64,000 nt of DNA from JAAZPT01 sp964544955 (GTDB lineage Bacteria > Bacillota > Clostridia > Christensenellales > Aristaeellaceae): assembly GCA_964544955.1 (NCBI GenBank), contig CAZJEB010000001.1, positions 496,001 to 560,000 on the forward strand, read 5' to 3'. The notes beneath the pieces are model-generated. The model was not told the origin of the DNA, searched no databases, and saw only the letters and a list, made by a program, of their open reading frames with translations. Position numbers and translations under genes: made by a program. Of this stretch, positions 23,508 through 33,064 are shown piece by piece. The number at the start of each line of letters is the position of its first letter. Position 1 is the first letter of the stretch.

Positions 23508-24680
23508 ATGAAAAATATTTATTTTGCAATAACTTCTTCCCAAAACATAAATTTACCCGAGTCAAAACTTTTATCAAAAATGCCCCATCAAATTATATTA
23601 AAAAACTTAAAGCCCTTACACTTAAGCGAAGGCTACACATTAGATGAATCAAATACAGTTGAAAGCAACTTATTAAACGTATTAGCTTGGCTTAAAGGCA
23701 AAAAAGGGAATATATTATTAGTTGATGAAAGCTCTGTTTGTTTAAGCAGTGGCACAATAGATGCTTTAATAAAATCCGTTGATAATGACAACCCTTTCTC
23801 AGTTATTACAAGCCTTGATGGCAATGGTATTTGCGCTTTTTGTGGTGATATTGAATCTCTATTAAGCAATTTAAACCAAGATAACAACAACAGTTTAAAT
23901 AACTTATACTTTAGCTTACTATCTAACAATGTAGTTATACAAAGGCTAGAAATTGAAAACGAAGAGGAAAAATTACAAATTGATGGGCCTATGAATTATG
24001 GCCAAGTAAGCGAGTTTTTAAGGTTGAGCATAAACGAAAGCTTAATGAGGGGCGGTGTTTTTATTATGGACACCTATAGCACCTATATTGAGTATGATGT
24101 TAAAATAGGCTCTGGCACAGTTGTATACCCCAACAATGTTATTACTGGTGAAACATCAATTGGTAAAAATTGTACCCTTTACCCTAATAGCCGTATAGAA
24201 AACGCTAAAATTGGTGATGGCAACAAAATACAATCTAGCGTTATGTTGGATTGTACTATAGGTAATAATAATACAGTTGGCCCATTTGCTTATATTAGGC
24301 CTAAAACTGAAATTGCTGATAATTGCAGAATTGGCGACTTTGTTGAAATTAAAAACAGTAAAATTGATAATGGCACAAAGGTTTCCCATTTAACATATGT
24401 TGGCGATAGCGACCTAGGCAAAAATATTAACTTGGGCTGTGGCGTGGTATTTGTAAACTATGATGGTAAATCCAAATACCGTAGCACAATTGGTGATAAT
24501 GCCTTTATAGGTTGTAACTCTAACATAGTATCCCCTATTACAATTGGCAATAACGCCTATATTGCAGCTGGTGCCACTATTACAGAAAACGTACCCGATG
24601 ATTCCCTTTACATTGCAAGGTCAAGGGGCGTTATAAAGGAAAACTGGGCTAAGGAAAGGCGCGAAAAAGGTAAATTATAA
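23508..24680 (+). CDS. GlmU-like protein with degenerate uridyltransferase and intact acetyltransferase domain
   Basis: The start is ATG 23508 behind AGGAGG. Residues 195-390 form a left-handed beta helix acetyltransferase of GlmU type. Residues matching the E. coli active site are present: R264 (YIRPKTEI), K282 (FVEIK), H294 and Y297 (SHLTYVGD), N308 and the NYDG loop at 317-320. The N-terminal ~195 residues should be the GlcNAc-1-P uridyltransferase, but the start lacks the LAAGxGTRM nucleotide loop and the domain is shorter than usual. Only the ends of that fold are recognisable (NILLVDESSV, MNYGQVSEF, MDTYSTYIE). It probably acetylates glucosamine-1-P, the GlmM product, and needs a separate UDP transferase. 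Confidence 0.85.
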   Translation: MKNIYFAITSSQNINLPESKLLSKMPHQIILKNLKPLHLSEGYTLDESNTVESNLLNVLAWLKGKKGNILLVDESSVCLSSGTIDALIKSVDNDNPFSVITSLDGNGICAFCGDIESLLSNLNQDNNNSLNNLYFSLLSNNVVIQRLEIENEEEKLQIDGPMNYGQVSEFLRLSINESLMRGGVFIMDTYSTYIEYDVKIGSGTVVYPNNVITGETSIGKNCTLYPNSRIENAKIGDGNKIQSSVMLDCTIGNNNTVGPFAYIRPKTEIADNCRIGDFVEIKNSKIDNGTKVSHLTYVGDSDLGKNINLGCGVVFVNYDGKSKYRSTIGDNAFIGCNSNIVSPITIGNNAYIAAGATITENVPDDSLYIARSRGVIKENWAKERREKGKL

Positions 24681-24695
24681 TTTATTGGAGGAAAA

Positions 24696-25301
24696 ATGCT
24701 TCTTATTGTTGGTTTAGGCAACCCTGGAAGTAAATATGAACACACTAGGCATAACGTCGGTTTTGACTGTGTTGAAATAATTGCTCAAAAATTAAATGTA
24801 AATGTAGATAAAAAAAAGAGTAAAGCTTTAATTGGTGAAACTTATATCGGTAGTGAAAAAGTTATTTTAGCTAAGCCACAAACATATATGAATTTAAGTG
24901 GCCAAGCTGTTGTGGAACTTATGAACTGGTATAAGTTATCCCCCGAAAAATGCTTGATAATATATGATGATGTCGATTTAGCCTTTGGTGCTGTTAGGTT
25001 TAGGCCAAAGGGCAGTGCAGGCACCCACAACGGAATGAGGAATATTTTAGAACTTTCCCCCTCTGATAACTTCCCCCGCTTTAGGGTTGGTGTGGGTAAA
25101 CCACCTACAAACTATCCCCTCGCTAATTGGGTTTTAACAGGTTATAACTCAAAGGAGGAAAGGGAAGAAATTTTTAACTCCTATATGCTTACTGCTGATG
25201 CCGCCATTGCATTTGCTAAGGGTGGCGCAGATGAGGCAAGAAAGTTTTTATCTAAGCAGCTTGCATTAAAGGGTAATAAGGAGAGCAATGATGCTCAATA
25301 G
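24696..25301 (+). CDS. pth: Peptidyl-tRNA hydrolase
   Basis: The 201-residue enzyme frees tRNA from dropped-off peptides. Key residues are visible: N in VGLGNPG, the catalytic His in EHTRHNVGFD, N in TYMNLSGQAV, D in IIYDDVDL and GSAGTHNGMRN. ATG follows GGAGG, 15 nt after the glmU-like stop. Its 3' end overlaps the mfd start region. Confidence 0.97.
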   Translation: MLLIVGLGNPGSKYEHTRHNVGFDCVEIIAQKLNVNVDKKKSKALIGETYIGSEKVILAKPQTYMNLSGQAVVELMNWYKLSPEKCLIIYDDVDLAFGAVRFRPKGSAGTHNGMRNILELSPSDNFPRFRVGVGKPPTNYPLANWVLTGYNSKEEREEIFNSYMLTADAAIAFAKGGADEARKFLSKQLALKGNKESNDAQ

Positions 25302-28300
25302 CGTATACAATCTTATAACAAACACGGCTGTATATAAAGAGTTGTTACACGATATAAAAGAAAAGAATACTATTTCAGTTCACGATATAGCTGAAGGTCA
25401 GTATTCTTTCCTTTTATCTGCCTTGGATTTTTCAGAGAAAAGGCCAATATTATTAATTTGTAATACTGATATTAAGGCTTCAAAAATCGCTAAGGAATTA
25501 AACTCTTTAAGCAACACCCTTTGTATATATCTACCCTCTAGGGATAAACAGTTTTCCAGGGTTGCTGCTAGCCAAGAAAGCACATGGGATAGGCTTACTG
25601 CATTAAGCGAAGTTGTAAAAAATGAACAAGTAATAATTTGCACGTCCATAGAGGCCGCTTGTGATATACAAATTCCTCCAAGCAATTTAAAAAAATCTTT
25701 AAAAGCCCTTAAAATAAGTGATGTTATTGCCCCCTTAGACCTTGTTGATATGCTAATTAAGCTTGGCTATGAGCGTGTTGAAATGGTTGAAGGCAAGGGT
25801 CAATGCTCTTTAAGGGGCGATATTTTAGATATATTTTCCCCAAACAAAAACTCTGCGGTAAGGATAGAGTTTTTTGATGATGAAATTGATACTATTCGAA
25901 TGTTTGACTGCATTAGCCAAAGGAGCATAAAATCCATAGATAGCTATGAAATATGCCCCGCTAATGAGTGTATATTAAACCCTAATGAGTTTGAAAATGC
26001 AGCAAAAAGGTTTACCGATGCTTTAAATGAAGAAGCAATACTTGAAGATGAAAATATTTTAATACAAACAGATATAATCAGTCAGGATGAATTTGGCACC
26101 GTTGCTAATTTAGAAAGAGTAAAAGGAACATTGTTGGAGGAAGCTAATAGGCTTAAATTGGGCTACCCTCCAGAACATTCACAAACTTGGTTGCATTTGC
26201 TTTATGATAAATGGACTTGGATAGGCGATTATTTGAATAATCCAATAATTGTTTTAGCCGACCCTTCACAACTGCAAAGCAAACAAGAATCCACACAAAG
26301 AACTTACCAAAACAACTTTAACGATTCTTTGTTAAACGGCTTAGTTTTTAACAAACAAAAGGATCTTGTTATAGGCTATGATGATTTTTTTGAGCTTGCA
26401 ACAAAAACACCAAGCACAAAATTATTGTTAAGCGATTTACAGCGTGGCCTTGGTAAATTTAAGCCAGAAAGCCTAATAAAGTTTGAAAGTTTGGGCATAG
26501 CCAATTACCAATCTCAAATTAAGTTGCTTATAAAGGATTTAAGCAATTATAAGCAAAACAATTATACTTGCTTGTTGTTTGCAGGTAGTGACGCAAGGGC
26601 AAATAGGCTAAAGAAAACATTAGATGAGTTTAAATTAAGCTCAAAGTTTTTTGAAAACGAAATAATAACAAACGAAATTAATATATTGCCCATATCAATA
26701 AACTCTGGCTTTGCATGGCCTAATTACAAAATGGTGTTTATTGCCGATGGTGATATTTACGGTTCAAGCTATAAAAAAGTTAAAAAGAAAATTGAAAATA
26801 GCGAAAAAATCGCCTCATATACAGAGCTATTTATAGGCGACTATGTTGTTCATGAAACCTATGGCGTGGGTGTTTATAAAGGCATAAAAGCTATAAGCAG
26901 GAATGATAGCACACAAGAATACTTGATAATTGAATATGCTGGCACAGATATTTTGTATGTGCCTACGGATCAGTTTGATAGGGTTCAAAAGTTTGCATCA
27001 TCAGAGTCTGTTCAGCCCCATATAAACAAACTTGGCGGAACAGAATGGCAAAACAAAAAATCCAAAGTAAAAGCTGGCTTAAAGAAGCTTGCCTTTGACT
27101 TGCTTGCACTATATGCCGAAAGGCAGAAAAAAACTGGGTTTGCTTATAGTAAAGATACACCTTGGCAAAGGGAGTTTGAGGATGATTTCCCCTATGAGCT
27201 AACATCAGACCAAGAAAATAGCTTAAAAGATATATATGCTGACATGGAAAGCAATCGCAATATGGATAGGCTTTTATGTGGTGACGTGGGTTACGGTAAA
27301 ACCGAAGTAGCGTTAAGGGCCGCCTTCAAGGCCGTTACCGATAATAAACAAGTTGCTATATTAGCACCCACCACAATACTTGTACAACAGCATTATCAAA
27401 CAATATTAAAGCGCTTTGCCAACTTCCCCATAAATTGTGATACAATAAGCCGGTTTAAAACTGCTAAAGAACAAAAACAAACCTTACAAAAGCTTTCCGA
27501 GGGTAAAATAGATATAATCGTTGGTACACATAGGCTACTTGCAAAGGATGTTGAGTTTAAAAACCTTGGCTTGTTAATTGTAGATGAAGAGCAACGCTTT
27601 GGTGTATCCCACAAGGAGCTTATAAAAAACTTAAAGAAAAACATAGATGTTTTAACCCTTACAGCCACCCCCATACCAAGAACATTGTATATGTCTATGA
27701 TAGGCGTTAGGGATATGAGCGTTTTAGAAATGCCTCCAGAGGATAGGCTTACTGTTAAAACATACGTTGTTGAGCATAATGATACCCTTATAAAAGATGC
27801 TATTACAAGGGAGCTAAATAGGGGTGGGCAAGTATACTTTTTATATAATAAAGTTGGCACAATAGATAAAATGTATGAAAGGCTAAAAGCCCTTGTACCT
27901 GAAGCCAGAATTTGCATTGGTCACGGTCAAATGCGTGAAACTTTGCTTGAAAGCACAATGATGGACTTTTACGCTGGAACATATGATATATTGCTGTGTA
28001 CAACAATAATAGAAAATGGCTTGGATATACCTGAGGCAAATACAATAATAGTGTATGATGCTGATAAGTTTGGTTTGTCACAGTTATACCAATTAAGGGG
28101 CCGTGTTGGTAGAAGTACAAGGCAGGCTTATGCTTACTTTACTATAAGGCCAGACTATATGCTTAGTGAAGTGGCGCAAAAAAGGCTTATGGCAATAAGA
28201 GAATTTACAGAGTTTGGCGCTGGTTATAGAATTGCTTTGAGGGACTTGGAAATTAGGGGCGCTGGTAATATATTTGGGCCTGAACAAAGTGGCCACCTAG

Positions 28301-28878
28301 CAACAGTGGGCTTTGACATGTACTTAAAGTTAGTTGAACAAGCCTTAAACGAAGCTCAAGGTAAACCCTCAACCCCTGATGATGTGGAAACAAGGATAGA
28401 TATTGCCCTTGACTCCTACCTACCAAAAAGCTATGTTAAAACAGAACAACAGCGTATTGAAATATATAAGCGCATTGCCATGATACAGGATAGGGAATCA
28501 AGGATGGATATAGAGGAAGAACTTGCCGATAGGTATGGCAACTTACCTCAGGAGGTAGAAAACCTTACACTTATTGCTCATTTAAGAGCTTGTACAAGGC
28601 AGCTTTTCATTAGCCTTGTTACTATAAGGGGCGGTATACTTCAACTAAATGTTGATGTAAGCAAGGTTGAAAATCCATTGTTGTTTGCAGAGGCTATATA
28701 TAGCGTTGATAATCGCTTAACATTAAACCAAAACAAACCCTATGCCCTATTGTTTTATGCTGGTAACATCAGTATTAAACAGGCAGTACAACAAATTATT
28801 CCCTTGTTGGAAAACATTATTAATTTTATTAAAAATAAAAATAAAGAAAATAAGTTAGGAGATACAAATGAAAACTAA
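25288..28878 (+). CDS. mfd: Transcription-repair coupling factor
   Basis: Mfd removes RNA polymerase stalled at lesions and recruits UvrA, also encoded here. The ~1196-residue protein has the UvrB-like N-terminal module, the RNA polymerase interaction domain (GDYVVHETYGVGVYKGI), a RecG-like translocase with Walker A GDVGYGKTEVALRAA, DEEQRFG and TATPIPRTLYMS, the TRG region (FGLSQLYQLRGRVGRS) and a C-terminal TRCF domain. Two ATGs occur in tandem: 25288 and 25291; the second has better spacing (7 nt) from AAGGAG. It overlaps pth by 11-14 nt and the next gene by 11 nt. Confidence 0.97.
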   Translation: MMLNSVYNLITNTAVYKELLHDIKEKNTISVHDIAEGQYSFLLSALDFSEKRPILLICNTDIKASKIAKELNSLSNTLCIYLPSRDKQFSRVAASQESTWDRLTALSEVVKNEQVIICTSIEAACDIQIPPSNLKKSLKALKISDVIAPLDLVDMLIKLGYERVEMVEGKGQCSLRGDILDIFSPNKNSAVRIEFFDDEIDTIRMFDCISQRSIKSIDSYEICPANECILNPNEFENAAKRFTDALNEEAILEDENILIQTDIISQDEFGTVANLERVKGTLLEEANRLKLGYPPEHSQTWLHLLYDKWTWIGDYLNNPIIVLADPSQLQSKQESTQRTYQNNFNDSLLNGLVFNKQKDLVIGYDDFFELATKTPSTKLLLSDLQRGLGKFKPESLIKFESLGIANYQSQIKLLIKDLSNYKQNNYTCLLFAGSDARANRLKKTLDEFKLSSKFFENEIITNEINILPISINSGFAWPNYKMVFIADGDIYGSSYKKVKKKIENSEKIASYTELFIGDYVVHETYGVGVYKGIKAISRNDSTQEYLIIEYAGTDILYVPTDQFDRVQKFASSESVQPHINKLGGTEWQNKKSKVKAGLKKLAFDLLALYAERQKKTGFAYSKDTPWQREFEDDFPYELTSDQENSLKDIYADMESNRNMDRLLCGDVGYGKTEVALRAAFKAVTDNKQVAILAPTTILVQQHYQTILKRFANFPINCDTISRFKTAKEQKQTLQKLSEGKIDIIVGTHRLLAKDVEFKNLGLLIVDEEQRFGVSHKELIKNLKKNIDVLTLTATPIPRTLYMSMIGVRDMSVLEMPPEDRLTVKTYVVEHNDTLIKDAITRELNRGGQVYFLYNKVGTIDKMYERLKALVPEARICIGHGQMRETLLESTMMDFYAGTYDILLCTTIIENGLDIPEANTIIVYDADKFGLSQLYQLRGRVGRSTRQAYAYFTIRPDYMLSEVAQKRLMAIREFTEFGAGYRIALRDLEIRGAGNIFGPEQSGHLATVGFDMYLKLVEQALNEAQGKPSTPDDVETRIDIALDSYLPKSYVKTEQQRIEIYKRIAMIQDRESRMDIEEELADRYGNLPQEVENLTLIAHLRACTRQLFISLVTIRGGILQLNVDVSKVENPLLFAEAIYSVDNRLTLNQNKPYALLFYAGNISIKQAVQQIIPLLENIINFIKNKNKENKLGDTNEN

Positions 28879-29386
28879 AAAATCTATAATAGGTGTTATC
28901 GTTCTTATAATCGCCTACTTTGCAGCAAACTTTTTAGGCTTAGATATTGCGCCAAAAATGCCAATACTTGATAAAAAAGATGATACTGCCATTGTGCAAA
29001 GCGTTGATAATAAGCAGGATAGCAGTGCCGTAATTGATGAAAATGGTAGCTATACAAGCAAGGACGATGTTGCCCTTTACCTGCACACCTACAACAAATT
29101 ACCTAATAACTTTATAACTAAAAAACAAGCTGAAAACTTGGGTTGGGATAATAGTAGTAACTATGTAGGCGAAGTTGCCCCTGGTAAAAGTATAGGGGGC
29201 GATAGGTTTGGCAATTATGAGGAGCTTCTTCCTAAAGAAAGTGGTAAAAAATACTTTGAGTGTGATATAGACTATGCTGGTAAAAAGCGTAATGCAAAAA
29301 GAATAGTATACTCAAATGATGGTTACATTTATTATACTGGCGACCACTATAACACCTTTGAACTATTGTATGAGGGGGATAAATAA
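28868..29386 (+). CDS. Barnase-family secreted or anchored ribonuclease
   Basis: The 172-residue protein has an N-terminal hydrophobic segment (residues 7-23), a polar linker to ~60, then a complete barnase-like domain. All catalytic positions of Bacillus barnase are found: K85 (ITKKQA), E131 (YFECDIDY), R141 and R145 (KRNAKR) and H160 (DHYNTF), plus VAPGKSIGGD. It should cleave RNA outside the cell after secretion. ATG follows TTAGGAGA within the end of mfd. The stop overlaps the barstar start by one base, as expected for a toxin and its inhibitor. Whether the N-terminus is cleaved or stays as an anchor is not clear. Confidence 0.92.
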   Translation: MKTKKSIIGVIVLIIAYFAANFLGLDIAPKMPILDKKDDTAIVQSVDNKQDSSAVIDENGSYTSKDDVALYLHTYNKLPNNFITKKQAENLGWDNSSNYVGEVAPGKSIGGDRFGNYEELLPKESGKKYFECDIDYAGKKRNAKRIVYSNDGYIYYTGDHYNTFELLYEGDK

Positions 29387-29658
29387 TGGCAAAGCATATT
29401 TTGTTAGATTTATGCAATTTTAAAAGCATTGCAGAAATACATAGGTTTTTAAGCAAAGAGCTAAACTTTGAAGATTATTATGGCTATAACCTTGATGCCC
29501 TATACGATTCATTAAGCACAGTATTTACTAATACTAACTTAGAAGTAGTAGGTTTTAGCAAAATTAATGGCGTATTTAAAAAGGATGTAGAGCGCATGCT
29601 AAATGTTTTTGATGATGTGGCTGAGGAATCTGAATATTTTAATTACACAGTTGAATAA
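29386..29658 (+). CDS. Barstar-family ribonuclease inhibitor
   Basis: The 90-residue cytoplasmic protein matches barstar. The binding helix reads YYGYNLDALYDSL, keeping the two Asp that plug the barnase active site (D35 and D39 in Bacillus numbering); the Trp before the second Asp is Tyr here. Overlap of one base with the nuclease gene ensures that inhibitor is made whenever nuclease is. Confidence 0.93.
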   Translation: MAKHILLDLCNFKSIAEIHRFLSKELNFEDYYGYNLDALYDSLSTVFTNTNLEVVGFSKINGVFKKDVERMLNVFDDVAEESEYFNYTVE

Positions 29659-29694
29659 TAAAAAGCGTCTGATATAAATCAGACGCTTTTTTAT
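29659..29694. terminator. Bidirectional terminator after barstar
   Basis: AAAAGCGTCTGA/TCAGACGCTTTT perfect 12-bp stem, loop TATAAA, T-run on the + strand and A-run on the other side serving acpS. Confidence 0.92.
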
Positions 29695-30059
29695 TCTATT
29701 ATTACAAAAGCAATTGCGGTGTCATTTTCATGGCTTATTGATAGGTGTATTGCTTTTGCATTACTAGCATTATAAACTTCCAAAGCCTTGCCCTCTAACT
29801 CAATATAAGGGGCTCCATTTTCATTGTGAAGTACTGCTATGTTTGATAAGGGTATTATTGATATACCACTTTTTAAGGCTTTTATTACAGACTCTTTTGC
29901 GGCAAACATAGCCGCTGCACTATCCATAAAAAACTTGCCCCTTGTGTTTAAGTATTCTACTTCTTTTTTATTATAATACTTGTTTAAAAAGTTTTTATTA
30001 TTATTTATAGCGGTTTCTATACGTTTTATGCTACAAATATCTACACCTATTCCTATCAA
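29691..30059 (-). CDS. acpS: Holo-[acyl-carrier-protein] synthase
   Basis: The 122-residue enzyme moves phosphopantetheine from CoA to apo-ACP. It has GVDICSIKRIE with the Mg-binding Asp, the FAAKESVIKAL motif with the second metal Glu, and a C-terminal LSISHENDTAIA. Its start overlaps the end of the P1-peptidase gene by 4 nt, so it is the second gene of a two-gene unit. Confidence 0.96.
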   Translation of the reverse strand: MIGIGVDICSIKRIETAINNNKNFLNKYYNKKEVEYLNTRGKFFMDSAAAMFAAKESVIKALKSGISIIPLSNIAVLHNENGAPYIELEGKALEVYNASNAKAIHLSISHENDTAIAFVIIE

Positions 30060-31021
30060 TTTTTACCGCCTGCAATTATTGCATTATATACTGCCCTTGC
30101 CATAACTTCCGATGCTGCCATACATAAAATCATAAAGTTTGTATCCGCATCTACTCTGCCTGTGGCTAAAGCAAATATAGTATCACCATCCATTTGTGTA
30201 TGTACAGGTTTTATTGTTCTTGCAAAGCCATCGTGGGCAACAGTTGCAAGGCGGTTAGCCTCTTCCTTATTTAATATAGCATCAGTTGCAATAACAGCTA
30301 TTGATGTATTTTGCCCGGGTTGCATAAAGCGGGGTGCGCTTGGTACTGGCGGGTTTCCATAAAGTAAATCCATTGCTTTAATTGGTGTGCCATCCTTTAA
30401 AGTACCACAGGCTATAAGTTCACCTGTATGGGGGTGGTATATATCACCAACGGCATTTACTGCAACAATTGCCCCTACTGTAACCCCAGTATTAAGCTTA
30501 ATTGATGCTGTACCAACCCCTCCAGTTGCAGGTATTGTTCCAGGTACTATTTTACCAACAGTTGCACCACAGCCTGCCCCATACTTGCCTTCCCATACTT
30601 CCTTTGAGGCAATCATGCAAGCTTCAGAACCCATTTCAGGCGTTGGGCGAACTTTTGCATTACCCACGCCCAAATCATAAAGTACAGCAGCGGGTACAAT
30701 TGGTACTTTACATACACCCATGTCAAGGCCAACATCTATAGACTCTAAATATTGCATTACGCCATCCGCAGCTGCAAGGCCATAGGCACTACCGCCACTT
30801 AAAACAACTGCATTTGCACGTTCTACCAAGTTACCTGGCTTAGCTAAGTCTGTTTCCCTTGTACCAGGGGCAGCTCCACGAACATCTACTCCAAGCACTG
30901 CGCCTTCATGGCCTGCCCTTACAACAGTAACACCTGTTCTTGCGCTTGTATCCTCAACTTGTCCAACCCTAATACCATGAACATCTGTAATACTACCGGA
31001 AAATCTTTCCCTTTTAATCAC
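30056..31021 (-). CDS. P1/S58-family peptidase (DmpA/NylC-like)
   Basis: The 321-residue protein belongs to the self-cleaving N-terminal nucleophile hydrolases of the DmpA/NylC group: ITDVHGIRVGQ, LSGGSAYGLAAADGV, GAGCGATVGK and GGVGTASIKL are typical. Asn238-Thr239 in PGQNTSIAVIATDA matches the expected autocleavage site that would free Thr239 as nucleophile. Family members cleave aminopeptide or 6-aminohexanoate oligomer bonds; the substrate here is unknown. There is no signal peptide. Confidence 0.88.
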   Translation of the reverse strand: MIKRERFSGSITDVHGIRVGQVEDTSARTGVTVVRAGHEGAVLGVDVRGAAPGTRETDLAKPGNLVERANAVVLSGGSAYGLAAADGVMQYLESIDVGLDMGVCKVPIVPAAVLYDLGVGNAKVRPTPEMGSEACMIASKEVWEGKYGAGCGATVGKIVPGTIPATGGVGTASIKLNTGVTVGAIVAVNAVGDIYHPHTGELIACGTLKDGTPIKAMDLLYGNPPVPSAPRFMQPGQNTSIAVIATDAILNKEEANRLATVAHDGFARTIKPVHTQMDGDTIFALATGRVDADTNFMILCMAASEVMARAVYNAIIAGGKN

Positions 31022-31062
31022 TTTACATCACCCTTTTCTTAAAAAGTAATTATAAGAATTTA

Positions 31063-32868
31063 TTATTTTTTCTTACCACCAAATACGCCAAGTACTCCAC
31101 GGGTTAATGTTCTGCCAACTTCCCTACCAACGCTACTTACTGCGCTATTAACAACCCTACCTAATATGGAGTCGTTTTTCCTTGCGCGTTGGGCTCTTTC
31201 TTCCCTTAGTGCATCTTGTTGTAAACGGCGTTCTTCTGCAAGCCTTTCTTTTTCAGCTTTTTCATTTTGTTTAATTATTTCAGCTTCGCGTTTTGCCATT
31301 TCTTTAGATTGTTGTAATACAATTCCCCTTGCTTGTTGAACTTCAACTGTGTTTGTTTCAACTTGTTTTGGAACATAAGCATTGTTTTCAGGGGCTTGTA
31401 CTGGTACATATTGACCTGTTTTTGGGTCAAACACTAAATATTCTGGTTTAGCAGCTGGTGCTACTGGCTCTTGTTGTTGTTCAAACTTAGGGCTAACTGG
31501 TGCGCCAAAGCTTGGAATTGATTGTTCATAACTTTGAATTGTTGGAATATATGTTTGTTTAGGTGTATTAACTGTTGACCTTCCACCTACAAATAGTGAA
31601 CTTAATATTTCATAAGCGCTTTCCCTATCAATTGTTTGGTCATAAACACCTGCAAAGGGGCTAGCTTCCATTATAGCTTTCCTAAGTTCATCATCAATTG
31701 CACCAATGTAGGATTGGGGCGGAAGTATTAAGCAACGTTCAACAACGCTAGGTGCACCCTTTTCATCAAGGAAAGATAGCAAAGCTTCACCTGTTTTTAG
31801 TTGTGTAATCGCCTCTGATGTATCAAACTTAGGGTTTGTTCTAAATGTATCTGCTGCAACTTTAACGCCACGTTGATCCAAGGGAGTATAAGCACGCAAA
31901 GCATGTTGTACCCTGTTGCCAAGTTGGCCTAAAATGCTTGATGGAACATCTGCTGGGTTTTGTGTAATAAAGTAAACGCCTACGCCTTTACTTCTAATTA
32001 ACCTTACAACAAGTTCAATTTTCTCTAATAATTCCTTTGAACATTCGTTAAATAAAAGGTGTGCTTCATCAAAGAAGAATACCATTTTGGGTTTATCAAG
32101 GTCGCCAACTTCTGGCATTGTTTCGTATAATTCGCTTAATAACCAAAGTAGGAATGTGGAGTACATAATGGGGCTCATAAATAGTTTTTCAGCATTTAAA
32201 ATATTTATTGCACCTTTACCATTTGAGTCAAGTTGCATCCAATCCCTAATATCAAAAGCAGGTTCGCCAAAGAATTTACCATCAGATTGATCCTCAAGCA
32301 TACCTATTGCACGTTGTATTGCACCTATACTTGCAGATGTTACGTTGCCATAGTTAAGGGTATAATTCCTTGAGTTTTCGCCAACATAAGCAAGCATTGC
32401 TTTTAAATCCTTAAGGTCTAACAATAGCATACCTTCATCATCAGCTATACGGAATAGAATGTTTAGTACACCGCTTTGAACATCGTTAAGCCTTAACATA
32501 CGCGCTAAAAGCAATGGCCCCATTTCACTTACTGTAGACCTTACTGGATGACCTTTTTCGCCATAAACATCCCAAAATATTGTAGGATAGGGTTTGAAAT
32601 TAAAATTGTTTACGCCACATTTTTCCAAACGACTTTGAATACCATCGGAATGTTCGCCAGGCTTAGCAAGGCCTGCCAAGTCACCTTTAACATCGCTTAC
32701 AAAGCAAGGAACACCCATATCGGAAAAAGATTCTGCAAGAAGTTTTAATGTAACTGTTTTACCTGTGCCTGTTGCGCCTGCAATAAGGCCATGCCTATTT
32801 GCCATCTGTGGTAACATAAATACCGGTTGATCACTAGTGCCAACCCAAATTTTATTATCGAAAAACAA
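31063..32868 (-). CDS. HerA-like ATPase, DUF853/YjgR family
   Basis: The start is TTG 32868, 8 nt after GGAGG. The 601-residue protein has Walker A (GATGTGKTVTLK) near 32-39, DVKGDLAGL, Walker B MVFFFDEAHLLF and the family-typical ITQNPADVP, FRTNPKFDT and LSFLDEKG. The last ~100 residues are charged and coiled-coil-like (KREAEIIKQNEKAEKERLA), then a basic Gly-rich tail GVFGGKKK. The family resembles DNA-pumping ATPases, but its role is not settled. It appears monocistronic. Confidence 0.9.
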   Translation of the reverse strand: MFFDNKIWVGTSDQPVFMLPQMANRHGLIAGATGTGKTVTLKLLAESFSDMGVPCFVSDVKGDLAGLAKPGEHSDGIQSRLEKCGVNNFNFKPYPTIFWDVYGEKGHPVRSTVSEMGPLLLARMLRLNDVQSGVLNILFRIADDEGMLLLDLKDLKAMLAYVGENSRNYTLNYGNVTSASIGAIQRAIGMLEDQSDGKFFGEPAFDIRDWMQLDSNGKGAINILNAEKLFMSPIMYSTFLLWLLSELYETMPEVGDLDKPKMVFFFDEAHLLFNECSKELLEKIELVVRLIRSKGVGVYFITQNPADVPSSILGQLGNRVQHALRAYTPLDQRGVKVAADTFRTNPKFDTSEAITQLKTGEALLSFLDEKGAPSVVERCLILPPQSYIGAIDDELRKAIMEASPFAGVYDQTIDRESAYEILSSLFVGGRSTVNTPKQTYIPTIQSYEQSIPSFGAPVSPKFEQQQEPVAPAAKPEYLVFDPKTGQYVPVQAPENNAYVPKQVETNTVEVQQARGIVLQQSKEMAKREAEIIKQNEKAEKERLAEERRLQQDALREERAQRARKNDSILGRVVNSAVSSVGREVGRTLTRGVLGVFGGKKK

Positions 32869-33064
32869 TTTGATTTCCTCCTCAAAATTTATAACTATAT
32901 ATATGTAATATTATACAATAAAAAGCTTAAGTCAACAATAAGTATATTTCTATAATAATTCATATATAATCTCAATGTATATTTGTTGATTTTCTATTGC
33001 TATTATATTTAATTTTATTTATTATATTATGTAATAATAAATAAACTGAAAGAGGTTTGTTCTT

